Origin: Anticarsia gemmatalis
Lineage: Eukaryota; Arthropoda; Insecta; Lepidoptera; Erebidae
Assembly (NCBI RefSeq): GCF_050436995.1
Contig: NC_134758.1
Coordinates: forward strand, 2,480,001 to 2,544,000
Direction: 5' to 3'
DNA: 64,000 nucleotides
Part shown: in pieces, positions 35,006 through 47,139 of the stretch
How the letters are laid out: each line of letters opens with the position of its first letter
How positions within the stretch are numbered: position 1 is the stretch's first letter
The notes under the pieces: model-generated
The model's database searches: none
Seen by the model: the letters and a program-made list of their open reading frames with translations, nothing else
Told to the model about the DNA's origin: nothing
Program-made: the position numbers and the translations under genes

Positions 35006-37599
35006 TAGCTTGCCCTAGAATACAAAGTCGTGTTCATATCATAATTAGATAGATAATCAAATCAAACTATCAATACACTTGAGAGAACAAACCAATATTG
35101 GTTCAACAAATTAGTTCGAGAGTTGATAATACAATAGTTAGCAGCGATCGCTTCCGTAATCCGTGACTCAAAGTCGCTCGCGTTGACTTATTATGACGTC
35201 ATAGTTGCTAAGATTATCTGTTTGCAATTCATGTTAGTGTTAAATGATGTAGGAGTGATTGGATTCAAGAAAATTGATCTTTCAGGTTCAGATACTCTTA
35301 TAAGCCTCTGGGTATTTTTGTTAGCTTGTCAGAATTTTTTTGACGGTTGTTTTCATATATTTGTAGACATTTTGTCTATAAGATACATTTTATTTGAAAC
35401 TTATCCATAGGCTGTGAAACTGGTCCTCAAAGTGCTGTTTGGGGTATTATCACTGTAACTGCATTTATCTGGCGTCGTTTTGAATAATTAGTGGTAGTAA
35501 CGACTTTTTTGGATCTTTTTAATTTCCGTTTTGAGCTATTTGCATTGATAAGTGTTTATAAGTTTCTAAATGTTTAAATAAATACATAAACATAAAACAC
35601 CGACAGGACCCTTTGCGATAGGGGTCGGCAGAAACCAAAGAATACATAAATATTTAGATAGTAAGTAGAATAAAGAGTGTAAGTATAATTATGACTTCTG
35701 CCTATCATAGTAATTCAATCTTGAACAAATAAAATAAAATCTTTATCAAATATATAAAATATCATCTTCCCGTAAATCTTAAATTGAAACATGAAGCACG
35801 TAATAATAGAAGGGCCGTCCGTGTATAAAACGTGCCAATACTGTCAATATCTTGTGACGTTCGGTAACGTAACGTTCACGACCACGTAACGATTTATACT
35901 CGCTTCTGCTTAGCATTTTATTAGATGCTTCAAATAAAATCAGACAGGTCCTGTGGAGATGTATGTGAAATTGTGTGTACAATTTTGAAGAATTTTGAAA
36001 TGTAAGATAATATGAAATTGTGGTTTGTGTGACCAAAATATTATTCACCTATAATTTTGTCTTTGCAAATAAAATGCATTAAATATAATTTTAGGAATAT
36101 AATACTCTCACTCCGGACCACGATTTTTTTAAACATCGTATAAACTATATTTTCATTAATATTCAGACATGTTTGTTCATTTACAAAACTTAATGTAAGA
36201 AATATGGTCCTCTAGCAGAATTTCACTAAAAGAATAATAAAAGCTTAAAAGCCCAAGCCCAATAAAGGCGTTTTCAAAAGAGTCAAAATTACTCATTATC
36301 AACGGGTAACATTTTATAAAGTTTTAATTTTATTATGTATTTATTCTTTCTAAACTTAATCAGCCTTCTAAGCCTTTTTTCGTCTTTACTTGACAATCTT
36401 ATTCCTACCGTCTGATTCAACTTCACATAGCAACTTGACTTGTTTATGTTTGCAATTTCCATGCAAATGTGCAGTTTTACTAAATTGGATCTCATTCAGT
36501 GCGCGTGCTTCAGACGATTCACTTACTTATTTAGAATAACATGGTTGTCAGTTGTAAATATACGAAAAAGAGATTGAAAATTTTCAGGGATGTTGACTTT
36601 ATTGTACTGCAATCTTGTTGTGTTTTAATCAAAGAATTACTTGCAGGAAAACCCTAATATCAAGCAAACGCAAACAAAGGCGCTTAAAGAAATCGACCGT
36701 TCTTTGATTTTTATTTTAGAAAAGTAGTACATATTTAGACACTGGATTCTACGTCAATGGTTTTCTTTAAAAAAAATAGTGTTCAGCATTGGTAACTCTG
36801 ACATAACATGGATGTCACGACATTGTATAAACGCGAATGAAATATGGCTTGTACAGAATCTTAGTAAAGAGTTTTGTTTCTTAGTCTATCTATCTATAGC
36901 TCCTTTATACATATAGGATATGACTGTGCGTTTGAATTAAATTTTTTGAACGAAATGTTTTCGTTCTAGATCTTTCACGATAAAAACATAAACTGAAGAT
37001 TTACAAACATTTCTTTGAAAAGGTTAAAATATAGATAAACTAGAGAGTTACAATCTACATTCCCTAACATCAACAGATACTAAATCAATTTGTTGATTCA
37101 ACAATGTGAGACTTTATGAAGTTATGAATCACAAGATTGTAAAAAATCTGTTATTTTAAACAATGTGGGAATCGTTAAATTTATTATTGTAGTAAAGAAA
37201 ACTATTTATAGGGATTTTTGAGGAAAAATCGAAGGTTATTGCCACAGTAATAGAACGGAATTTATCGATAGTTAAACTTTTAACGACTTGAAACATTTTA
37301 CAATTGACGATAAATATTTTGATTTTGATTTTCATGGTTGATGTCTATGTTACAAAGTTTATTGCATCAATTTGTGTCTGCAACATTACCACAAGTTTTC
37401 ACGACACAAAAATAAAACATTTTGAAAATAATAAACTTTTCTCTACATGTGGGCCTACTTTTGAATCAGGAGTAAACATACCGTATACCGTATCGTAGTT
37501 TTAAGAAAGTTTTATTCATACAACATTTTCGGCTTATAAACGGTCTAAATACTTACTGCAATAATTTTATTTACCTCCTTACGAAAACACTCCCTTTAA
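35006..37599. other. No supported gene
   Basis: Contains 'ggggtcggcagaaaccaaag' near 35623-35642, which also occurs in part at about 42721-42737 ('agacagaaaccaaagaatac'), a probable LINE 3'-tail remnant. Otherwise unremarkable. Confidence 0.45.
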
Positions 37600-38850
37600 A
37601 ATATGATTTAAATCATTTGTATGTATAGTACAAGCCAATAATACCTTAAAAACTGGTACAAAGCCTTCGATATAAAATAAATCGGAATCATTATACAAAG
37701 AGAGAGCAATATAATTTCACAAACAATTGTCATCCATCTCTATTGTCGGTCCTACATCGATTCTATCAAATAAATAAATCCTCGAGTCTGATATAAAATA
37801 AGTTGAAAGTCGTAAAATTCGGGCCAATTTTCACCTCCCGATTTAAATTTATTATTCGCATAAAGGTGTCTAGTTCCAAACGTTTCTGGCTTTCGGTAAA
37901 CGATCTTGCTTCTAGGCATATTGGAATGTGCGAAATATTTAGAAAAGGGGAAAACGAGGGGCTATGAACTTTGATGACCTATTTTATAATCGCTGGAAAT
38001 GAAGGGATTGTCATAGCTATTTAGATAAATAAACCCTAAATCAATAAATGATAAAAATGGCTAATGTTCTTTTTTTAAAGCGTCTTCGATTCAAACCATT
38101 ACAAATTACGAACACAAAGTTCAACAGACTAGCAAACCATAACAATTAGGTATATGTGAATCACACATAATAAATTTTCTCAAAAATATTTCTAATACAT
38201 AGATACCAATAGTAGTTGTGCTTAACATACGCTGAACATTTTCGATGTTTTAGCTTCTTGTCGAATTCTTGCCGGAACTAGTAAAAGCAAAATTCGCTTC
38301 CAACACAGCTGTCTCCAATTTCCATAGGTACTTCCGAAGGTTAACGTAACCTAGGCCCGAAGTTTATTGTTGTCAAATAAATCTTGACAAGGTTTATAGC
38401 CCCAAATAAAATGGCGGCCGAAATAATGGCTCAGAATTTGCGTGAACAAATCCGGTAAATGGGATTGTACAGTTTTACGTGATGCTTTGAGTAGGATTTA
38501 TATTCTAAACATCAGCCTACGGTAGCAAAAAAAGCCCACGTGATGAGAATAATTGCTTTCAAACGTCTAATGTTTATTTGATTCTCTCATTTTGTTTAAA
38601 TTGAACCATTCTTAAAGCAATTTTCGTTTCATCTCAAAAGTACATAATTCCAAATTAAATGTTTTCTGAACAAGTTTTATCATCAACGGATATCAATTAA
38701 AAGTTGTCTTAACATTTAATATATTAATGTTGCGCAAAGCCTTAAGGCATAAAACATTTTTTTGTCCCATTTTCAGAATATATTAAGGGGAAAATGTCTC
38801 GTTAAAAAGACAAAGATCAACTTTTAAACCGTAAAAAGTTATGTACTTAT
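37600..38850. other. Complex, repeat-poor island, possible conserved non-coding DNA
   Basis: Less AT-monotonous than its surroundings, with no repeat family recognised and no open frame. Around 38260-38470 it carries segments such as 'aaaatggcggccgaaataat' that look constrained rather than decayed. Regulatory function is inference. Confidence 0.3.
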
Positions 38851-40429
38851 GAAAATATACTTTTAGTTAATAAAAGATGTTCTGCCTTCGTATAATTTAG
38901 GCGTAAAATACTGGCTGTATGGAGACGTATAACTTTATTATCTTTGCACAAAAAAGAAAAAAATACACAGACTATAATATAATATGGCAGTAGGTATCTT
39001 AAATATGCGTTTTATAACAAAATATAAAAAGAGTTTACTACCAGTTTCAATGCACTGTGGCCAACCCTACACGGTTATGGTTTTTAAATTACATGATTTT
39101 GGGAGACAAGTACACAATTGTTACTTTATTTTTCATGCCTATTTTTATACTGGCACTATATACAGTAATATTTTTTAAGCATGTCCCTTTTTTAGGCCTT
39201 TGTTAGTAAGGGGCAAGTTAAAATGTATCGATAAAATCATTATTAATTGACATAGCAATAACTAACATATAGCATAGGTCTTCGAGTCACTTAAACGATT
39301 CTAATATTGACATGACTGCTACCAACATGATAAAAATAAAACTGGAATAAAATAGCTCTATCCACGCCACATAGGTAGTCAATGTACCTACAACTAAATC
39401 ATCTGTATTTGGCCTCAACTGTACAAACCACAAACACATCACAGTAACAGCGTTTATAAATTATTGTACGTTATAAATCTACGGAACTGATTGACATATT
39501 GGTAGAATAAATATCCCGTACATATAACATGTCAGTTAAATGTGTTATTGTTTTGAATACACGCGCTGTACTGCGTAGTTACTGGGTACTGTTTGTATAG
39601 AAAAATATTTACGTCTGGTTTGTTGAAGAGGTTAAATAAATGTATACTTGAGGGCAACGCTTTTGTCTCTTTCTAGAAAGTTCTTATATATCCAGACTTA
39701 ATAATTTTATAATTGTGTTTATAGAAACAAGAATTTAAAGCTAGTTAACCCTTGCAGGTCCGTAGATTTCGTCAGCTCTGAAGAAACGCTGCAACCAGAA
39801 ATTTATTATCGTAGGCCTAATTCCGAAATGCGGGACATTAATTATGCTTGTTAGCTAAGGCATACTCGTTTGAATACCCATACTCTAAGGCTTTCTAAAG
39901 TTGACTTACAGAATTTATTTATAAGAATCTTTAAATTCTAAGCTGCCAAAAATCTTTAATTATTCAAAAATATTTAACAACACCTATGTAGACAAATAAA
40001 CTGGCATTTTTTTCAAACAACGTTGGTAAAGTATTCTTACTATTTGCATAGAAATAGTGTAAGCGTCTGTCGCTTAGCTCTATTTCCATACAGTGTGGTC
40101 GTTGCCAATGCCGTATGTGTTTTCATGTTATGGGAGTGCAAATGTTACTGTTTCGACAAAGTGAAAAGGGTAAAACAAATATGGGGTAAATAAACCATGG
40201 CGCTGGAAAACTTTTCTTTCCACTTTACCATTACTTTAGGTGTGGTAATTTATTCACGCGCTTTAAATATTGAAGAAAAATACCAAAGAAAGAATAAGAG
40301 GCCATTATATGATCAATTACTACTTTGCTTAACATTTAAAATTTTTATTTTAATGGAGCTCTGATGAATCACTGCTCTAGACCGAATTCTAGGTGTAGGT
40401 AAGTATTAATTTACCTGGAAACGTAAGCG
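38851..40429. other. No firm feature; possible small exon at 39758-39854
   Basis: On the plus strand 'taacccttgcag' precedes a frame open for 31 codons (SVDFVSSEETLQPEIYY…) ending in TAG at 39852-39854. Codon content looks coding-like, but the pyrimidine tract is weak and no partner exon is seen. Confidence 0.2.
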
Positions 40430-41240
40430 AAAAACAGGCGTGGCGACAATCAAAGCAAATTAAAGTTCAGACCTCTGAATAAAGTTCCGTAATGAACCGC
40501 TTTTTATCTCCGAACATTATTTTTAAAGAAAAATTCTCAAAACGCCTTTTATTTTTCCACAAGAGTAATTTACAAGCTTCTGTCACTTCAAATTACCTTA
40601 ATGAAATGTGATAACAATCGCCATTAAAAAGCTCATAACTCATCTCAACGTTCATAAACATTGAGATTAAACTCTGTGAAAACAATCGGCAGAATCTTGG
40701 CCCAGTCAAGGACAAACTCTTAAAAATTTACAACGCCATAATGTCATAAATCGAGAAAAAAATCCGGCGAGAAAACCTGCTCAAATGTTCGCTAAGGAAT
40801 TATGAAACAATAAACTTGTGCGATGAATTACTGGCTTCAACTTCCACTGAAAAATACACCCTATAGTTTAGGTTTAGAGTTTAATTTCGATCGGATTATA
40901 GACAATATATTTTTCCAACAAAAGTAGGAAATGCTCAGAACAAATTATTCTGTACGGGCGTTTTGTAAAGGAGTCTGCGATGGCTAGGGGCGCTCAACGT
41001 CTTGGACAAGGGTTAATTCAACCACGCGATTAAAAATTAACCCGTTGTACGTCGAGAGAATATTTAAAGAGGAATCCTTGTAATTAAACTAGTGGATATA
41101 ACCAGGTTTGTGATGCTTTTAGAAGAGCTGAAAGCGTCGAAAGGAAATGTAGTGAAACCACAGCCCTTTCAGCGGCCCTAATTCGGCTTAGCGGTCGTAA
41201 TTAAAATACTCGTAAAGTTGATACGAAAAAATCTCTTGTA
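40430..41240. other. Complex, repeat-poor island, possible conserved non-coding DNA
   Basis: Dense in balanced, non-repetitive sequence with blocks such as 'caatcgccattaaaaagctc' and 'ggcgagaaaacctgctcaaa'; no frame stays open. Candidate enhancer by appearance only. Confidence 0.3.
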
Positions 41241-43204
41241 ATTAGTAGCTTTATTCTAAGGCTGTTATACATTTTATGTACATTATGTAAATTACAGTGA
41301 AACTATCGTACATAGTTCTAGGCTTACGATATTTTATATTATTAATTTCGTTTTTGAAATCTAGCCAAGTTTACATAAAATTGAAAAGTATATAAAATAA
41401 TATCGTTGATATTAGCTCACTCTTTTTAAACCGAAAACACGTGCCACACAAGGCTATCTATAAAATGGGGTTAACATAATAACAAAAAGTTTTCCTAATA
41501 AAGGTAAAAATAAAGCAGTTTAAAACTGGCAGCCTCTATAAATATTAACTTTAGCATTTAAAACCATATAATTACGGCGAACTTCATAAAAAAAAGTATT
41601 AAAAAGTATACTTATTAATGTTTTGAGCAGTCTCATTGAATGAAGACTTTGTAAAAATATTTTGAATAGCGTTATTTTCATTCGTTCGCGAGTGATTGAA
41701 TAAGATATTTTCATCTTAATGGCTTCCACGAAAATAATGTGAGATAATATTTTGGTCTTTACGTTACGTAATTTTGGAATGAAAGCGTGGAATTTGTAAA
41801 AATTGTGAATTTTGAACATGAGAGTTTATAAAGAGGTTTGAATGTATGCATTTGTATCTCTCTTTTTTTAAGAATAGATAAAGAGATACAAATGCAACGC
41901 TGCCACGTTGAAGGATAATCATAAGCAAATATTGAGTAGTAATTGATCAGTGAGTTGTACAATGTTTACATTGAAACTTCTACTTCAAGTTTCTTATGTT
42001 CAGTAGCGTCCTCATGCTACAATTGGCACAGAAAAAAATACAGTGATTGTAGTCTGTCAAGCTGTTGAAATAGTTGTTATGATTTTCAGATAGCTTCTAT
42101 TCGAACTCTCTTCTATGTTTTAGATAAGTAGCATCGTTACTGGTTTTTACTAAAGAAATTGGTCATTCCAAATATTATTATAATAGTAGTAGAAATAGTT
42201 TTTTGTTGGGAATAATATCACACATATTTGCAAAACATCGTCACATTAAGTAGTAGTACCTACATATTTCTCTAGTACCGGACATAAATATATGAGAGAT
42301 TACATTCGTAGGCGTATATTTCATACGAGTATACATTTGATCCGTGCCTCCGGTCACAAATGTGTCCGGTTCCGCTTCCACGTCAGCAATTACAACATCA
42401 CTTAGTTTGTGTAGGCTTTTTGTTCTAACATCATATAAATAACTTACTTTGTATGAAAAAGTAAGCTTACGTAAGAAGATATTTCTTAGCCCAAAAAATA
42501 TTGTCAAAGATGCTCAAAGTATTTTATGCTTACAAATGAAATCTACTAAAAATGAAAATGTAAAAAACATTTCAAAACATATATTTCCAACTTTAAACAC
42601 CAAAACTACACATAATTACACATACAAACACAGCATGTACATATTATACACATTAAGTATCACACATAGGTGTGCGTGTGTAAATTAATATATCAAATCA
42701 CGCTTTTTCGAAAAGTGTTAGACAGAAACCAAAGAATACCACTTGCTACGATCCTTACAAAATATATTTTCCCTTTAATTACGAAGTTAAACATTTTGCC
42801 AGACACATATCAATGAGAATCTTAATAATAATATATTTAAACTAGTAAAGACACTCTATTTTCTCATTCCCTAGTTTAGACAATGTTTCAATAACAAAAC
42901 TATGAGGCCATAGTTTGAAAGCATTGTATGAAATAGAGTGCATTTTTAATTCAATGTGTGTGCCTTTCAAAGAATCGCTCTGCCTTTGAAGGGTTGAAAT
43001 GAAAACTATTTCTAGGAAATTGCATTAAGGGTTAATATGACGTGGTTTTGTTGGTATTTACTTAACTTTATAAGTAGACATAAAGTAAAAATGCAGTTAT
43101 AAAAATGCTGTAAAGAAATGTTGAGTTAAGATTTTTTATGTAATTTATAGTAGAGTTTTGTTGTTGATATGAGTTGTATTTTCATGGACTTAACCAAAGG
43201 TTTT
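41241..43204. other. No supported gene
   Basis: Contains an inverted repeat of 'aatgcatttgtatctct' type: 'gcatttgtatctctctttt' (41847-41866) against 'aaagagatacaaatgc' (41879-41894). No coding sequence seen. Confidence 0.5.
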
Positions 43205-43256
43205 AGGCCTAATCTCTCTTTTAATTCGAAAGAAACCATTGCCCAGTAGTGCGACA
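43205..43256 (-). repeat. Fragment of the 'cccactgctgggc' repeat family
   Basis: 'aggcctaatctctctttta' followed by 'accattgcccagtagtgcga' is the reverse complement of the family start. Confidence 0.6.
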
Positions 43257-43991
43257 GTTTTTGAGTTACATTTATTTATTCGTTTATTTCAATGTAGGTA
43301 ATTGAGGACCCGAAATACATATAACATAGATACAGCACATTTAATAAAAAAAACACAAATAAATAGGAAAATTTGATCGCTATTTCTGGTTTACTAAATA
43401 TTCGAGTACGGGTATATCACATGTATAGTTTGAAACCAGTCAATTTACAACAACGACGATTCCGCATATAAAATATTGGCCATCAGTTGTGGTTTGATCT
43501 TTATACTCTGTGGTGACAATCAATTGACCTGCGGTTGTACTGTTAATTGTATCCACGTTTTTGTTCACTTGTGGTATAGCCATTTATATCCGTCATAGTG
43601 TATAGCTGTTTAACAGGCATCAATTTAAATCGAGTGGAATCATTATTAGGAAAAGAAATGTGCGAAATTAGCCTTGTTAATAATTTAAAATTGTGTATTT
43701 AGACATGTTGGTAAAGTTTGAGTTAAACTAGCTGTTTTTTTTAACTGAACTGAACTGTGATATATACCAGCCAATTAAATACTGTGAAAACATATTACGA
43801 AGACAGCGACTTAAGACCGGTTTTTGGTAACTTGTCTGTACAAAGAGTACGAATCCTTTCAATTTAAAACTACACATTGACCAAAAGTACCGTCCAACTG
43901 TTATATTTCAAACGGTAGTCATGAAAAGTCCTTGTCGTAAAATCTTTGCTGACCCACGTGCGGTTATAAAACACGGTACAATGAATAGCTC
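43257..43991. other. No supported gene
   Basis: Nothing recognised beyond AT-rich sequence. Confidence 0.5.
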
Positions 43992-44092
43992 TATAAAAGC
44001 ATAATGGCCATTGATAGTGCTCAGAGCTCAGCAAATGAGGGCCTTCAGTACAACTCGTTCACATTCAGTTTGCCGGTGACGGTATGACGTCA
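43992..44092 (+). promoter_or_regulatory. Candidate core promoter with downstream CRE palindrome
   Basis: TATAAAAG at 43992-43999 and an initiator-like TCAG with its A at 44023, a 31-base spacing as in arthropod TATA promoters. Further TCAGT matches follow at 44045 and 44065. A full CRE palindrome TGACGTCA is at 44085-44092. The GC and CpG content rises sharply here. No plus-strand coding exon could be linked to it, so this is a possibility only. Confidence 0.25.
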
Positions 44093-44168
44093 TCACATAT
44101 CTCGCGATACAAAACAGACGACAGCGGGACGCGGGCGGTTCGAAGGGAGTGCGTGTCACCGGCAAACT
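44067..44168. repeat. 14-bp perfect inverted repeat around a CpG-rich core
   Basis: agtttgccggtgac (44067-44080) and gtcaccggcaaact (44155-44168) enclose 74 bases including 'gacagcgggacgcgggcgg'. It could be a short MITE (no clear target duplication) or a structured regulatory element. Confidence 0.75.
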
Positions 44169-44564
44169 TTTATGGAATGATATTTTTTGCTACGTCTGAT
44201 TTCAAATGTACTTTGAGTGTATTATTATAGAATAGTTTTTTTATAAACTGTATTTATGATACAAGAATTGTAAGTTATGTGAATAGAACGTGTTACTATA
44301 AAGGGATTTCAAAGGGTGACCGTGAGGTATTTTTGTAAAGAACGTTTTATCCAGTAGATTTATTGTATGTCCTGACCGTTAGACGGTCGACATCTTTTTT
44401 TAGTAACCCAACTGTCATTCAACGTTGTATTTTGGAAGTTACACGTGTGACCATGTATGTTGAATTTTATTGTATGGTTTACTGTAAACTTTTTGATTTT
44501 GGGATGAAATCATACCGTAAGTGGGTCAAATAATAATAAAAGTTAGGGACTTAGCATCCCTTCA
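44169..44564. other. No supported gene
   Basis: Nothing recognised. Confidence 0.5.
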
Positions 44565-44650
44565 AAAACTGCTTAAAGAATGCTCAGCCGTGCAAGGTTT
44601 CATCACGACGTTTTCCTTCGGTAAAGAAGAAGTGTTAAATATGTTTAATT
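44565..44650 (+). repeat. 3' fragment of the 'cccactgctgggc' repeat family
   Basis: 'gtgcaaggtttcatcacgac' and 'gttttccttcggtaaagaag' match the 3' half of the copy at 47508-47705 (gcaaggtttcctcacgatg, ttttccttcaccgtaag). Confidence 0.65.
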
Positions 44651-46599
44651 CACACATAACCTCAATAAGACATTAAATTGTTGCTGACGTTTTGAAAACT
44701 TAACTCACTTCGTGAAAGGCGAATGCTGGTTTAATAGGTTATTATTACCGGCATATATTACAGCTTATATAATTATTATTTATTACAGTTGCTATGTAAT
44801 TCAGTTTCAAGGAAATGACAGCTAGAATGCAACAATGGGTGTTAGTCCAGTGTTCAATTGTACAATAAAATACAATCAATATTGCATGAGATGCACAGAC
44901 GACTGGCATTTGTTATTCAAATCGCACTATGAATAGTTTGCTCTCAGTGTAAAATGGTCGAAGGATTTTATTGGTATTTCTTGTTAGTAAGGATGGTATG
45001 AAAGTAAGTGTTTCTTAGGTCGAATATTAGTAGAGTAGTATACTACTACTTAGAACATAATTGTAGAGCTTTATTGTAGAAAGAGTTTCCGCTTTAATTA
45101 GTATTGAGCACGCGCCGAATTTTGACTATGCTGTAACGTCAAGTAAGTTAATTATAAATGTTTTGACGTCTTATTAAAAAAACCAAAACGTGGTGATAAT
45201 TATGGTTTATGGCCTCTAGAGACTGTAAGAAAAATCAATATAAAATTTTAATCCCAACTTCAATTTTAAACAATAAAGTGAAGTTTTGAATAAGTATGCA
45301 TAGAAAAGACTTATAGAAGATAGTTTTTGACTAACTTCTGTACATTCTTTGTATAAAAACTAAAAGCCTGAGGCAAAAAAGGGCAAAAGTTAGCATCGAC
45401 ATAACTCTATTTCGACATGTGTTAAAAGTTATTCACATTTGGTAGTCGCTACATAGAGTCGGCAGTTTGGTAGAGTCCGTGTCTATCAATTTTACTATTG
45501 TCAGTCAATAAAGCGAGCCACACCGAATTCTGGTGGTATAAGTTATAAGAGAAAAACTGCATGTCTAATCTTTTGTTTTAATAACTTTAATTTGTGCACA
45601 CAATTTGTACATTCTATACCAATATTATTAGTCATTTTGTTAAAAAAGAAGCCTAGCACATACTTTCGTTGGATCTATTCCTCTATGTATTAAATTTATC
45701 TGAGTCGATTGTTTATTAATATAGACTTCATATTCCGAAGTCAAATTCACATCATTTTCTTAACAATTGATCTGTCTCTGCGATGAACTTACAAATTATC
45801 CAATCGAAAAAAGAAAAGTACTGCCTTTTCTTCCATAAAATGGTTTCCAATAAAATATATAAAACCCTTTATTGAAAACAACCCCCCGCTATATTCTTAC
45901 ACTTCAGTCCACAATCACAGACCGACCACGGTCGTTCACATGCCGCCGTCCGCCAATTTATATTCCTTTGTTGAGTTTCATCCACCACTATTATCACTTC
46001 AACTCTATTATTTACTATGTAGAGATACAAAACTGTTTCTAGAAAATTTATCGTTTTGTAGTTTACAGCTGTTGTAGGTAAAATGTGACTTAAAAATGCA
46101 GTGCAAGGAATAGAAAGTATTGTAAAATGTAAGTGCACGAAAAAAATATTTTAGGATTACATGAAAATTACGCCTTATTTGTAAAGGAACTGAAGGCTGG
46201 ACTAAAACGAACTAAAAATATTATTTTTTAATATACACAAATATTTGTCTTCATAATAGGCTAAAACAAAATCAGTTTATTTGTAGGACCTAGTTTTCGT
46301 AATGACAACAAATGAACATTTTACATAAACCTTTTTTATTACTGTCATATAAACCTCACTGTGGTAGTTCATAGAGAAGGTTTAATAGCTCACAAATCTC
46401 TAAAATGTTAGACAGTAAAAATTCGCTGCAGGCAATAAAAGCTACCGCAATCTGTCCTCGCAAACGTTTTACTAGTCATGTATTCAACTTAGAATATAAA
46501 TGTAAATGGTCGTTGTAATATATGGTCATGTCCTTTGTGCATAAAGCGGAAAAACTATTTGTTAGAATAAATTTTGAAATACTTGCACTGACACGAATA
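44651..46599. other. No supported gene
   Basis: The 89-codon minus-strand frame at 45869-46138 lacks recognisable motifs and a coding-like composition. No element recognised. Confidence 0.45.
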
Positions 46600-47080
46600 C
46601 TGCATACACACGGATTTAAATAAAACGCAAGCCGGCTGTCACAACCAAGCGCTTTAGTCCATTTTATTTCGCACTGGCTGAATAGAATCCGATAAAAGCT
46701 AGGCTTGATGTTCGATGTTCAAATCGCTTGATTTTCCCGGCATCACGAAAAAAGGTTTTATTTTCTGTTGTAGAAAAAGAAAACTTTTTGTACATCGTTA
46801 GCTCGTCTCACCTAATTTCTTCCGAACGGCCGACCGTGGAGAATTGCCTCCGGTCTACTTAACGCTTGTAGAGATAAAGCATTGAAGCTCGCTCATTACC
46901 CCCGACAATATTCATGAACAGTGCTAGATACTGTGTTGTGTAAATAGATCGAAATGTGCGAACACGCCTCGTTGACGTAAGAGCCTGTTTGGGTTGAGTG
47001 CCATTGCCATTTGACGTGGTTTGACTGACTGACATTGTAGCCTTGACCGATATTAGAAGCTTGCTCTAAATTTAAAATTC
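46600..47080. other. Complex, repeat-poor island, possible conserved non-coding DNA
   Basis: Carries segments such as 'caagccggctgtcacaacc' and 'ccgaacggccgaccgtgg' with many near-palindromic short motifs. Not open in any frame and not matching the repeats in this window. Confidence 0.3.
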
Positions 47081-47139
47081 TATAAAAGTTGTACTTTTAG
47101 TTTTAATAAATTTGTTTACTTATTGCTGTGAACATAAAC

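Noticed and set aside
41520..41819. 99-codon minus-strand frame
   Set aside because: Low-complexity K/I/F/N-rich translation typical of AT-rich non-coding DNA; no splice or start context.
45869..46138. 89-codon minus-strand frame with several cysteines near the end
   Set aside because: No signal peptide logic, no recognisable domain, and the composition is that of translated AT-rich DNA.
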